NCBI RefSeq assembly: GCF_026339955.1
Contig: NZ_JAPEPW010000003.1
Coordinates: 558,001-622,000 of the forward strand
DNA: 64,000 bases
Reading direction: 5' to 3'
Origin: Streptomyces sp. NBC_01549
Lineage (GTDB): Bacteria; Actinomycetota; Actinomycetes; Streptomycetales; Streptomycetaceae
The notes beneath the pieces are model-generated. The model did not search any database, had not been told where the DNA came from, and worked only from the letters and a program-made list of their open reading frames with translations. The position numbers were made by a program, and so were the translations under genes. Positions 50,701-59,744 of this stretch are shown piece by piece (within the stretch, counting starts at the first letter, position 1; each line of letters opens with the position of its first letter).

Positions 50701-51562
50701 GGCGTTGTCACGTTGTTGGGTGCGTGACTGTCTGATGGTGCGTCGGGGTGTGGTGGGTCTGCGGTCCGGGCCTGTGTTCAGGCCGTGGCGGGCAGGCTGG
50801 CAGTGCCGGTGATCTGGTCCCAGATGGCGAAGCGGATGGTCATCTCGGCTCGGTGGTCGAAGGCTGTCATCAGGTGGCGGTGGGGTCGGAAGTGGGGTGA
50901 GATGCCGCTGAACGCGGACAGGAACCGCTGGGCCGCGCCCACACTGCGGAAGTCCTTCATCGCGCGTTCACGCTGCCTGGTGGGCTGGTGGCTGTTCTCG
51001 GCCCGGTTGTTCAGTCCCTTGTGGGAGCGGTGCTCGACGGAGGACATGACCTCACGGTGGGCCGCGCCGTAGGAACGCAGCTTGTCCGTGACGACCCCCC
51101 GCGGCACCGCACGCGTCCTCTTCATCAGACGGCGGAAGAAGCGCCGGGCCGCGGCCTTGTCCCGCCGATTCTGCACGAGGATGTCCAGCACCATTCCGTC
51201 CTGGTCGACGGTCCGCCACAGGTACTTCAGCTCCCCGTTGATCCTGACGAACACCTCGTCCAGATGCCATTTATCCCCGGGCCGGGGACGGCGGCGGCGC
51301 AGTCCGTTCGCGTAGGCCTGGCCGAACGTGGCGCACCAGCGGCGCACTGTCTCGTAGGAGACGATCACGCCGCGCTGAAGCAGCAGCTCCTCGACCTCGC
51401 GGAAGCTGAGCGGGAAGCGGAAGTACAGCCACACACAGTGCGAGATCACCTCGACCGGGTACCGGTCCCCCTGTACGACGGCGACGCACTCCCCACCGAC
51501 AACCCCCCTACAGCAGATCAACCCGAAGATCATCCCACCCGGTCAGCCAACGTGACAGCGCC
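50701..51562 (-). mobile_element. IS6-family element
   Basis: GGCGTTGTCACGTTG at the left is the inverse of CAACGTGACAGCGCC at the right (one mismatch). One intact transposase fills the element. No target duplication was found in the adjoining 8 bases. A truncated relative lies at 8512-8739. Confidence 0.85.
50778..51533 (-). CDS. IS6-family transposase
   Basis: This 251-residue DDE transposase reads YPVEVISHCVWLYFRFPLSF, VSYETVRRWCATFGQAYANG, WHLDEVFVRINGELKYLWRT (first Asp), VPRGVVTDKLRSYGAAHREV (second Asp), LNNRAENSHQPTRQRERAMK (Glu). Length and spacing match IS6. The first in-frame start is ATG 51533, near the element end. Intact. Confidence 0.93.
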   Translation of the reverse strand: MIFGLICCRGVVGGECVAVVQGDRYPVEVISHCVWLYFRFPLSFREVEELLLQRGVIVSYETVRRWCATFGQAYANGLRRRRPRPGDKWHLDEVFVRINGELKYLWRTVDQDGMVLDILVQNRRDKAAARRFFRRLMKRTRAVPRGVVTDKLRSYGAAHREVMSSVEHRSHKGLNNRAENSHQPTRQRERAMKDFRSVGAAQRFLSAFSGISPHFRPHRHLMTAFDHRAEMTIRFAIWDQITGTASLPATA

Positions 51563-51804
51563 GTCAGCTGTGGCCGAAGGCCGCCGCGGTGGCCACGCAC
51601 GAGAGCGATGTGCTCGACGAGGTCACCGAACGCAGGCTGCTGACCAGGAACTTGCGGACCGTCAACGCCCTGACGGACCCGACGGTCCTCGAGCCTGTGA
51701 TCGCCGGTGTGACCGCGGGCTCAAAGGGGCGGGCACAGTGTCGCCGGTCGGGCGCCTGTCCATGTGTGAGTGGGGCTGCCGCATGGACAGGCGTGACCGT
51801 GGGC
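51563..51804. other. Gap with a short unrecognised frame
   Basis: A plus-strand frame (DEVTERRLLTRNLRTVNALT, DPTVLEPVIAGVTAGSKG) looks coding-like but is cut by the IS6 end and has no family I know. No other gene is supported. Confidence 0.3.
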
Positions 51805-52917
51805 CTCAAGCCGCTTCGAGGAAGGGGTAGTCGGTGTAGCCCTCGGCGCCCGGCCCGTAGAACAGTTCCGGCCGCGGCTCGTTCTCCGGGTGGCCACCCT
51901 GCCAGCGCTCGACCAGGTCGGGGTTGGCGATGAGGGCCCGGCCCACGACCACGGCATCGGCGTGGTCGGCCTCGATCTGCTGGAGCGCCTGCTCGCGGGT
52001 GGTCTGCCCCCGAAGGGGCCGCTGTTGACGATCAGCTTGCCGTCGAAGCGCCGCCGCAGCTCCTGTACAAGGTCGCCGCCCGGCTCGGCGTGCAGTACGG
52101 AGAGGTAGGCCAGGCTCAGCGGGCGCAGTTGGTCCATAAGGGTGCCGTAGGTGGCCAGGACGTCGTCCCGGTCGGTCTCGAAGACGTCCCCGAGGTCGAC
52201 CTCCGGCGAGATCCGCAGCCCGACCCGCTCGGCACCGACGGCCTGGGCGACCGCCGTGACGACCTCGACGACGAAGCGGGCGCGGTTCTGCGGCGAGCCG
52301 CCGTATCCATCGGTGCGCTGGTTGGCCGCCGGGGAGAGGAACTCCTGGAGCAGGTAGCCGTTGGCGCCGTGGATTTCCACGCCGTCCGCTCCCGCCTCGA
52401 CGGCCCGGCGGGCCGCGGTGACGAAGTCCTCCAGGGCTGCCCGGATCTCTGCGGTGGTCATCGCTTCCGGTACGGGGTAGGGCTGCTCGCCCTTCTCGGT
52501 GAACGTCTTGCCGTCGATGGCGATCGCGCTGGGGGCGAGGATGCGGCGGCCGCCGTTGATGTCGGGGTGGGTGCCGCGGCCGGCGTGCATGATCTGCAGG
52601 ACGATGCGGCCGCCCTCGGCGTGCACCGCCTCGAACACCCGCTGCCAGCCGGCCGCCTGCTCGTCGGTGGCGATGCCCGGCTCACCGACATACCCCTGCG
52701 ACGCGTTGTCGGGGTAGGTGCCCTCGGTGATGATCATTCCGACGCTCGCCCGCTGCCGGTAGTACTCGACCATGAGGTCCCCGGGGATGCCGGAGGAACC
52801 GGCCCGGACCCGGGTCAGCGGTGCCATGACGATGCGGTTGGCGAGCTCGATCTTCCCGAGGGCGACGGGGGAGAAAAGCGACGGAACGGACGAAACTTCT
52901 GAAATGTTGATAGTCAT
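51805..52917 (-). pseudogene. Old-yellow-enzyme-type ene-reductase, frameshifted
   Basis: The first 300 residues are a good FMN-dependent ene-reductase of the NemA type: LFSPVALGKIELANRIVMAP, LQIMHAGRGTHPDINGGRR, GADGVEIHGANGYLLQEFLS, NQRTDGYGGSPQNRARFVVE. After NSGPFG near 52010 a one-base shift moves the true C-terminus (TTREQALQQIEADHADAVVV, GRALIANPDLVERWQGGHPE, YTDYPFLEAA) into another frame. The nominal frame runs on to 51721. ATG 52917 is the start. It is a recent pseudogene or a sequencing error. Confidence 0.85.
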
Positions 52918-53433
52918 CGGTTTCTTTCTGCAATACGGACGAAAACGGGATGAAGGTCTGCGACGCAAGGGGTCCACGCTGTCCCGGCGGAGGCGCGGAT
53001 GCGGTCCTCGGGCAGGCGCGGGCCCGCTGACGGTGACGCGGTTCCAGGACTGCGATCGGGGTGTGGGTGGTGTTGGCGGCGAACGCGGGGGCGAACGCGG
53101 TGAGAGCCGCATGCCGTCGGCGTCGGCGTCGACGCCGGTCAAGCGCAACTGCCCGCCGAAGTACGGGCGTTCGCTCCTTGCGCACGATCAGCAGTAAGCC
53201 AGGTGACGAAGTCATGGATGCCGCCGCCGGAGTCGGTACGGATCGGTGTCTGCAGGCCGCGCCGCGACCGGCTCCCTCGTCGCGCCCCCGCGAAGGACCG
53301 ATACACGGCTTCACCTGGAACGCGCTTCCGGCGGTGGCGGGAACAGCGATCTCAGCGATCCTCGTTCGCACCGGCGAGGCACTTTCGCCGGCCGATCGCC
53401 CATCGGACATCCTGCTTCACGAAGGCGCGGGCC
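52918..53433. other. Gap without a clear gene
   Basis: Several frames are open by composition alone. None has a start signal or recognisable motif. It includes the promoter region of the ene-reductase gene at 52918-53000. Confidence 0.35.
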
Positions 53434-53602
53434 TAGTTGAGCGGCACGTCCGCGACGGCCTTGAGGTGGCTGAACGCCTCCAGGGAGTACTGGCCGTGGT
53501 ATCGGCCCATGCCGCTTTCGCCGACGCCGCCGAAAGGCAGTCCCGGCATGAGCAGTTGCATCACCGGCTGGCCCCAGGCAACGCCGCCGGAGGACGTCTC
53601 GT
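53434..53602 (-). pseudogene. Aldehyde dehydrogenase C-terminal fragment
   Basis: The minus strand reads NETSSGGVAWGQPVMQLLMP, GLPFGGVGESGMGRYHGQYS, LEAFSHLKAV to a TAG at 53434. The LPFGGVGESGMG motif is the conserved end of class-3-like aldehyde dehydrogenases. The rest of the gene is missing; an alcohol dehydrogenase remnant on the plus strand abuts it. Confidence 0.8.
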
Positions 53603-53604
53603 TC

Positions 53605-53945
53605 AGGCGCCGTCATTGGTGACGGCGTGGTCGGGCTGTGCACGGTCTTGGCGGCCAAGCGCCTGGGCGCCGAGCAGGTGTGGAGGCTGACCGGCGGACG
53701 CGGTCCTCGAATGCGTCGGCTCGATGCCGACCCTGGCCACCTCCTTCAGCGCGGTTCGCGACGGCGGGGTGAGCAGCCGTGTCGGCGTCCCTTCCCACAC
53801 CGACGGCCCGATCTGGGTGGACACGATCACGCGGAACATCACGCTGACCGGAGGCGTGGACTCCGCTGCCAGTACATCGACACGGCCCTGCTCGACGTGC
53901 TGGAGGGCCGTATCCAGCCCGGCCGCACTTTCGACCAGGAAGGAG
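53605..53945 (+). pseudogene. Zinc alcohol dehydrogenase remnant with internal deletion
   Basis: AVIGDGVVGLCTVLAAKRLG (Rossmann fold) is followed after a gap by AVLECVGSMPTLATSFSAVR, NITLTGGVDS and, in another frame, YIDTALLDVLEGRIQPGRTF. The N-terminal zinc domain and about 25 residues after the Rossmann glycines are missing, with frameshifts. Non-functional. Confidence 0.7.
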
Positions 53946-54160
53946 TCCTCCCTGGAGCAGACCCCGGACGCCTGCCGGGCCATGGCCGATCGCCGTGTCC
54001 TGAGGGGCTCTCATCACCTTCTGACCCCACGCCTGCAGCTCCGGGGAGCCTCCGCCGCCCGCCAACCCACCGCGGGGCCGGCACGGTTTTACTGCTGGAG
54101 GGCAAGCGGGTGCGCGAGCGCATCTCCTGAGTGGAGCGTGAGCGGTCGTGGTGCGTGTGG

Positions 54161-54196
54161 CAGAGGCCGTCCGTGTCGTGTTCCGGGCGGCCTCTG
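54161..54196 (-). terminator. Terminator downstream of methyltransferase
   Basis: CAGAGGCCGTCC pairs with GGGCGGCCTCTG (11 of 12) about 80 bases past the methyltransferase stop on the minus strand. Confidence 0.5.
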
Positions 54197-54273
54197 TGGC
54201 GGTATGTCGAACGGTGGTCCGTGTCGGGGCCGTTCGGGTGCTACTCGTCAATGCTGGGTGGTGTGATGCACGT

Positions 54274-55296
54274 TCACTTGGTGGCGTAGACGGCGGTGTA
54301 GCCGCCGATGAGATGACGGGCGTCCGCTTTGGCGAAGCCGGCGGCCTGGAGCCACTGGGTGGCGTCGGCGACCGTGTACTCGGATCCGCCCTCGGTGTCG
54401 ATGAGCATGTTGAGCGAGAGCATCAGGCCGTAGGTGTTGTGGCGGCGCTCGTCGTCGATCATGGCGTCGTAGACGATGAGGGTGCCGCCCTGGGGCAGGG
54501 CGTCGTAGGCCTTCTTGAGCAGGAACTGGCGCTGTTCCAGGTTCCAGTCGTGGAGGATCTGTCCCATGACGTAGACGTCGGCTTCGGGCAGGGGGTCGGA
54601 GAAGAAGTCTCCGCCGTGGAAGGTGAGGCGGTCGGTCAGGCCGTGGGCGGCGACGAACTCCTCGAACACCGGGCCCACGGGGGGGAGCTCGAAGACGGCG
54701 CCGGTGATGTCCGGGTTGGAGCGCAGGACGGCGGCCGGCACGGCGCCGAGGGCTCCGCCGAGGTCGATGACGTGGCGGCGGCCGGTCCAGTCGAAGTCGG
54801 CGGCGAGAGCGGCGGCGAGGGGGGTGCTGACGCCGGTCATGCCGTTGAGGAAGTTGCGCCAGGCGGCCGGGTCCTGGCTGAGCGTGGCGAAGAACGGGGC
54901 GCCGCTGTGTGCGACCTCGTTCTGCAGGGTGCCGGTCTGCAGTGCGTTGGTGAGGTTGTTCCAGAAGCCGAAGAGACGGGCGTTGGCCATCTCGAGGATG
55001 CCGCCCACGTACGAGGGCTTGGCCCGGTCCAGGAACACGTCCGCGGCGGGGGTGTTGCGGTAGGTGCCGTCCTCGTCGCGGGTCAGCACGTCGAGTGACA
55101 CCAGGGCGTCGAGGAAGTCCGCGGAGGACCTGGGGTGCAGGCCCGCCTCGGCGGCGAGGGACTCGCGGTCGCGGCCGCCGTTGGCCAGTGCGGTGAAGAT
55201 TCCCAACTCCACCGCGCTCAGAAGCGTCTTGGAAGCCATGAAGCCCAGGCCGAGCTGAAGAAGCGGCTCAGGGGTGATCGGGTCGTTGACCGACAT
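54274..55296 (-). CDS. SAM-dependent O-methyltransferase (acetylserotonin OMT-like)
   Basis: This 340-residue enzyme is of the plant-type/bacterial secondary-metabolite O-methyltransferase family. An N-terminal winged-helix dimerisation domain (GLGFMASKTLLSAVELGIFT, SADFLDALVSLDVLTRDEDG) precedes the SAM-binding fold (VIDLGGALGAVPAAVLRSNP, FELPPVGPVFEEF, GDFFSDPLPEADVYVMGQIL, HDWNLEQRQFLLKKAYDALP). The second glycine of the canonical GGGxG is Ala here (GGALG). The HDW catalytic His is present. ATG 55296 follows GGAG. A -10-like TACTAT lies about 35 bases upstream. It may methylate a phenolic or polyketide intermediate; no biosynthetic cluster is nearby. Confidence 0.88.
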   Translation of the reverse strand: MSVNDPITPEPLLQLGLGFMASKTLLSAVELGIFTALANGGRDRESLAAEAGLHPRSSADFLDALVSLDVLTRDEDGTYRNTPAADVFLDRAKPSYVGGILEMANARLFGFWNNLTNALQTGTLQNEVAHSGAPFFATLSQDPAAWRNFLNGMTGVSTPLAAALAADFDWTGRRHVIDLGGALGAVPAAVLRSNPDITGAVFELPPVGPVFEEFVAAHGLTDRLTFHGGDFFSDPLPEADVYVMGQILHDWNLEQRQFLLKKAYDALPQGGTLIVYDAMIDDERRHNTYGLMLSLNMLIDTEGGSEYTVADATQWLQAAGFAKADARHLIGGYTAVYATK

Positions 55297-55477
55297 GTGT
55301 GTCTCCACTTGATGTTGGAAGTTGAATAGTAAACATTTTTTATCCGTGACCGACCATGCGACTGTCGTGCGGCGTGAAGCGAGCGTGCCCGGCGGGCGGA
55401 AAGAGCCCTCTGACCACCCGAGTTGCCTTTTCGGGCACAGTCCTGTGACGCCCGGCCTTCGGGTGGCGGGCGGGCGT

Positions 55478-55745
55478 CAGAGTGTCTTGGTCCGGCCGCC
55501 GTCGATGAGGGTCTCCGTTCCCGTGATGTTGGCGGCGAGGGGGGAGGCCAGGAAGGGTGAGGTCGGCGACCTCGTGTGCCTCGGTGACCCGGCCCGAGCT
55601 GATGCCCATGCTCTGCGGCACGACCACGTCCAGCGCTTCCTGGGCGGTGGTGCCGGCGGCCGCGGCGGTGGCGTCGGCGAAGCCGCCCGGCGCCGTCCAG
55701 AACGGCGTGCGGACCGGTCCGGGTTCGAACCTGACGCGGAATTTG
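55478..55745 (-). pseudogene. Short-chain dehydrogenase C-terminal fragment
   Basis: The minus strand reads FEPGPVRTPFWTAPGGFADA, AAGTTAQEALDVVVPQSMGI, RVTEAHEVAD and, after a one-base shift, FLASPLAANITGTETLIDGG, RTKTL. It is the end of a classical SDR lacking the Rossmann fold and active site. A T7SS-type gene start follows on the other strand. Confidence 0.65.
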
Positions 55746-55817
55746 TTGAACCTTCCGCGAGCCCGGCCCCGTGTACCTCGCGATCGCACGTCAACGCATC
55801 GGACCGGGGGAATCGCA

Positions 55818-56174
55818 ATGGCACGTCGGCACTCGAGCCCCGAGGACTTCCAGCTTCTCGGGATGGACTCGAACCCGGCGCCGGGCGACCCCGACCTCAT
55901 CCAGGGCATCGTGACGCGCTACCGGGACATCGGCGACGCCGCGGAGAAGGCGCTCAACGTCGTCAAGAAGGACGGAACGATAACCAAGGGCAAGGGTTCA
56001 GCGATGGAGGCGCTGACGGCGAAGATCGGCGACGATCTCCCCGACAAGCTGACCAAGACGATGACGTCGTACCACGACGCGGCCGAAGTGCTCGATCCCG
56101 GATTCCGCATCCAGCCTTCTGGCTGGCGAGTCGCAGACTGCCCTGGCCTGCCCGACGGCCCCAAGACGTCCTAG
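55818..56174 (+). CDS. N-terminal part of a T7SS-type secreted toxin
   Basis: This 118-residue product begins LLGMDSNPAPGDPDLIQGIV, TR, RDIGDAAEKALNVVKKDGTI, DDLPDKLTKTMTSYHDAAEV. It resembles the WXG100-like leader of actinomycete polymorphic toxins exported by type VII secretion. After AAEVLD (about 56093) the frame is probably foreign, and no toxin domain follows. The stop overlaps the end of the convergent MFS gene. A remnant targeting domain without its effector. Confidence 0.55.
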   Translation: MARRHSSPEDFQLLGMDSNPAPGDPDLIQGIVTRYRDIGDAAEKALNVVKKDGTITKGKGSAMEALTAKIGDDLPDKLTKTMTSYHDAAEVLDPGFRIQPSGWRVADCPGLPDGPKTS

Positions 56175-57553
56175 GTCATTTTCGGTATCGCCGGCACGCA
56201 CAGCCACGCGAGGCCTGCGGCGGCCAGGTAGGCGAGCGCGCCGATGGCCATGCTGGTGCGCAGCCCGGTGTTGTAGTCGGTGGCTGTGGCGAGCAGGCTG
56301 CCGCCGAGCGCGACGCCGGTGGCGCTGCCGATCTGGCGGGTGGTGTTGAACAGGGCGGAGGCGGCGCCTGAGTACGCCGAAGGGGCGGCACCCATCACGG
56401 TGGCGGTTGAACCGGTGAGGGCGAAGGAGGTACCGAATCCCGCGGCCATCATCGGGGCCACCAGCAGCGGGTAGGCGGGGTCGGCTCCCGCCGCGGACCA
56501 GCCGGCCACCCCCAGGGCGGCCAGGAGCATGCCGGAGATCACCAGTGGACGATCGCCGGTGCGGCGGGTCAGCCGCCCGGACAGGACGGACGCGAACATG
56601 GTCATCGCCACCGCCGGGAACAGCGCCAGCCCGGTGCCGAGGGCGCTGAAGCCGCGCTGGTGCTGGAATTCCAGACTGGCGGTGAACACCATGCCGTAGA
56701 AGCCGAAGTTGAACAGCAGGCCGATGACGGCTCCACCGCTCATCGTACGAGAGCACAGCAGGCTCGGCGGAAGGACAGGAGAGCGGGCCAGCCGCTCGCG
56801 CACCGCGAACGCCGCGGCGGCCAGCACCGCCAGGCCCACCCCAGCGAGAACAGCCGGATCGGACCAGCCTCGCCGCCCGGCCTCGTTGAGCGCCGCGGTC
56901 AGCAGCGCCACCGCCGCCACCACCGCGCACTGCGCCGGCCAGTCCAGGGCCCGGGCGGCTCGCCGGGGCGAGAGCGCCACATGCCGCAGCGTCAGCACCA
57001 GGCAGGCCACACCGACGGGCAGGTTGATGAGGAACACCCAGCGCCAACCCATCGTGGAGACGAGCAGCCCACCCAGCAGCGGACCAGCAGCGGCCGCGAT
57101 GCCCGCCATCGAACCCCACAGTCCGAAGGCCCGCGAGCGTGCGGCCGGCGCCGAGTAGGCCTGCTGGAGCAGGGCTAGGGAACCGGGCACGATCAGAGCC
57201 GCACCGAGCCCCTCCACCAACCGGGCCGCAACCAGGGACGGGGCGCTCGGCGCGAGCGCGCACGCGGCCGAGGACAGAGTGAACACCGCCACGCCCGTGC
57301 AGAAGACCCGACGGTTGCCCAGCCGGTCACCGAGCGCGCCACCGGTCAGCAGGAACCCGGCGAAGACCAGGGTGTACCCATCGGTGATCCACTGGATGCC
57401 GGTGAGCGAGGCCGACAGTTCGCGGCCGATCACCGGCACGGCGACGTTGATGGCCGTCACATCCAGGATCACCATGAAATACCCGGCACACACCGCCAGC
57501 AGCGGTGCCCAGGACCGTCGCTCGGACTCCGGGGCCGGCTCGGGAGAGGGCAT
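56171..57553 (-). CDS. DHA2-family MFS exporter (EmrB/QacA type)
   Basis: This 460-residue exporter has about 14 membrane segments. The DHA2 signatures are visible: motif D1 LDVTAINVAVPVIGRELSAS, ITDGYTLVFAGFLLTGGALG, DRLGNRRVFCTGV, motif C RLVEGLGAALIVPGSLALLQ and GSMAGIAAAAGPLLGGLLVS. ATG 57553 is preferred; a GTG 24 codons upstream would add a non-homologous leader. It is convergent with the T7SS leader fragment and overlaps it by four bases. The region upstream has an AT-rich patch (57634-57650). Drug or metabolite efflux; substrate unknown. Confidence 0.88.
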   Translation of the reverse strand: MPSPEPAPESERRSWAPLLAVCAGYFMVILDVTAINVAVPVIGRELSASLTGIQWITDGYTLVFAGFLLTGGALGDRLGNRRVFCTGVAVFTLSSAACALAPSAPSLVAARLVEGLGAALIVPGSLALLQQAYSAPAARSRAFGLWGSMAGIAAAAGPLLGGLLVSTMGWRWVFLINLPVGVACLVLTLRHVALSPRRAARALDWPAQCAVVAAVALLTAALNEAGRRGWSDPAVLAGVGLAVLAAAAFAVRERLARSPVLPPSLLCSRTMSGGAVIGLLFNFGFYGMVFTASLEFQHQRGFSALGTGLALFPAVAMTMFASVLSGRLTRRTGDRPLVISGMLLAALGVAGWSAAGADPAYPLLVAPMMAAGFGTSFALTGSTATVMGAAPSAYSGAASALFNTTRQIGSATGVALGGSLLATATDYNTGLRTSMAIGALAYLAAAGLAWLCVPAIPKMT

Positions 57554-58047
57554 CGACTCACCACCGCCGGCCGACTCCGCGAACGCCACGGCCCCAACTC
57601 CATCCCATCCGCCGAGACACGACACAAAAGGCCATAATAAGGGACATATGCGAGACTGTAAGATCGCCCGGTTGCAGCTCGTGGACCTACCTTGGCTGGA
57701 CTCCCGAACCCGACCGCAGCATTCCGATCACCGTTTCATACGACCTCTTGCCAAGGGCACGATCAGGCTCCCCTGGCAAGGACCGGGGTGCGCTCGCGTA
57801 CACAGCCAGCGAGGCCGCCGGTGGACATCGACCCTGCCCAGCAGACCGCCCTCGCCGAGCGACTCGCCGCCTGCCCCGGCCAGCCCGTCACCGTCCGGGC
57901 CCGGATTCGATGCCGTCGCATCTTGATCGCCCACCTACGCCTCCGCTCCGCAAACCGGCCAACCGCCGCACCGAGATGATCTCCAGCTACGAAAACCTTG
58001 CCGGCGCCGTGAACGTGGCAATCACGTGCGGATCAAGGCGAACATGC
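57554..58047. other. Gap upstream of the DHA2 exporter
   Basis: This contains the exporter promoter region and short unrecognised frames (for example DIDPAQQTALAERLAACPGQ). The AT-rich CCATAATAAGG around 57630-57642 stands out and may be an operator. No gene is supported. Confidence 0.35.
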
Positions 58048-58443
58048 TCAGTCATAGATGTGTTGAGGCGGCACGCGTCGTGGCAGTGGCAGACGCCATT
58101 CGCCCAGCCGGGCGACGAGGATCCGCCGGGTCAGAGTTCGTACCTCACTCCAGGTCACGTCGGCAGTCAGTACATCGGCCCACCGGCCGGCGTGACCGTG
58201 GACGTTGCTATCGCCGAAGAACCGGTCGATGGTCTTGAGGTCCTGGAGGGCTGCCGGTTCGAGAGTTCCCCGCTCCGCCATTCCTTCGGCCAGATGCAGG
58301 ATGAATTCGACGTCGTCGGCGACGGCGGCAGTCCTCACTTGGTGCTCGCGGGCCCAGGCCAGCTGATCAGAAGGATCAGCGGCAAGGACGGCCAGCAACC
58401 TCGCTATCCAGCGCTGCCAGTAGTCGTTGTCGTCGAGGCTCAT
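58048..58443 (-). CDS. Hypothetical protein
   Basis: This 131-residue protein of no family I recognise reads DDNDYWQRWIARLLAVLAAD, AWAREHQVRTAAVADDVEFI, LKTIDRFFGDSNVHGHAGRW. The helical composition and conserved look suggest a real gene. ATG 58443 is chosen; a longer open frame upstream has poor coding character. No ribosome-binding site is obvious. Confidence 0.5.
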   Translation of the reverse strand: MSLDDNDYWQRWIARLLAVLAADPSDQLAWAREHQVRTAAVADDVEFILHLAEGMAERGTLEPAALQDLKTIDRFFGDSNVHGHAGRWADVLTADVTWSEVRTLTRRILVARLGEWRLPLPRRVPPQHIYD

Positions 58444-58653
58444 GCGAACAGGGTCGCACTGGACCAGTTCAGCCCACGAGCCTGAGCACGTTCGCTTATG
58501 TACTTGCTGAGCACTTTCCCAAGTACGCCGACACGTCGTGCTGGAGAGGTGCCAGGATCCAAGGGTCACGACCACGCCCCGGGCCATCCCTGCAAGAGCG
58601 ACGGCACCCTACCTCGGTCCAGCGCTTCTCGCGGCCGACCGGCCCAGCGGGTG
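58444..58653. other. Short gap between two unknown genes
   Basis: No feature is recognised here. Confidence 0.3.
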
Positions 58654-59253
58654 TCAGTCTTGTTCGCCGTCGTGCGTGTGCGTGTAGGTGGTGGTGTAGT
58701 CCTCCACAGGCGTGGCCATGTCCGCGGCGTAGTCGGCGCGCGCCTGGCGGTCGGCCTCGGTGATGTCGGGGTGGACGGGGGGCGTGTGGGGTGCTGGCCA
58801 GAGTTGGACCAGGTGGCGTTCCCCGTGGTCGCCGATGCCGGGTTCGGGGTCGTCGGCGTGGCAGTACAGGCGCATCCGCACCCAGTCCGACCCGTCGGAT
58901 GAGAACGGGAACTCCAGGGGAGGTTCGTCGTCCGGCCACGCGTCCAGGATGTCGCCCTGCTCGAGGGTGGCGACGTAGAGGGCGGGGAGGTCGGCCTGCA
59001 GGCTGATCTCCTCGGCGGGCTCCCACTCACCGCCGGCCTCGGGTGCCGGCGGGGCATCGTGGACCTGGACGGTCAGCTGGAGGGGGCCGGTGTTGGTGAC
59101 GGTGACGGTGAGGACGACGGCGCTGGCGTCGGTGGCCGGGCCGCAGCGCCAGCCGAAGGGCATCTCTTTGGGGTATTCGTAGTCGTCGGTGAAGCCGATC
59201 AAGTAGCCGCCTTCGCCGAGGTCGACGGTGAACGACGATGCACGGACCAGCAT
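58654..59253 (-). CDS. Hypothetical beta-rich protein
   Basis: This 199-residue protein has a domain of alternating strands (SSFTVDLGEGGYLIGFTDDY, AVVLTVTVTNTGPLQLTVQV) and later SSDGSDWVRMRLYCHADDPE, RHLVQLWPAPHTPPVHPDIT. It resembles actinomycete proteins of unknown function. ATG 59253 gives the conserved start; further in-frame starts lie upstream (59325). It carries no signal peptide. Confidence 0.55.
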   Translation of the reverse strand: MLVRASSFTVDLGEGGYLIGFTDDYEYPKEMPFGWRCGPATDASAVVLTVTVTNTGPLQLTVQVHDAPPAPEAGGEWEPAEEISLQADLPALYVATLEQGDILDAWPDDEPPLEFPFSSDGSDWVRMRLYCHADDPEPGIGDHGERHLVQLWPAPHTPPVHPDITEADRQARADYAADMATPVEDYTTTYTHTHDGEQD

Positions 59254-59744
59254 GACCGGCGGGTGTGCCACCTCACAGGGGCGCCAGGCAGTCGAGGGAA
59301 CAACTCCAGGAAGTTGACCGTTCATCAAAGTGTGGCTGCGGAGGGGACAGTGTCCCCGGGCCTCACCTACAGCCCATGGGGACGATCGTCCGGCTGAAGC
59401 CCCATGGAGCCTTCCGCCGAGAGGCGACCGCCCTCCGCAGGCACCACCCACGGCCCCGGCTGGTCTCCCCCGTCCAGCCGGGGCTTTCACGCGCTGATCA
59501 CCGGCGCGGGCCGTCAGGGCGCAGCTACGAATCCACGAGGTACGCCTTCTCACCCATCATCAGCAGTGCGTCGGCGGGCCCTTTGATGCACGCTTTCCCC
59601 TCGAGTCGGCGTCGGCCGCGCGGTGGACAAACGGCGAACCGGTCACCGCCAGCGGTGGCGCGCCCTGGTCACCGCAGGGCAGGCGGGTGCTCGCACAGCG
59701 CGGTGATGTGCCGATGCCGTACGTGGCGGCTGGCGGAATTCCCC
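59254..59744. other. Gap without a clear gene
   Basis: Open frames occur on both strands by composition only. CCGTCCAGCCGGGGC-type G/C stretches near 59470 may be remnants of a terminator. Nothing else is supported. Confidence 0.3.

Noticed and set aside
50701..51570. Target duplication of the IS6-family element
   Set aside because: The 8 bases on either side (TAACGGAG and GTCAGCTG) do not match.
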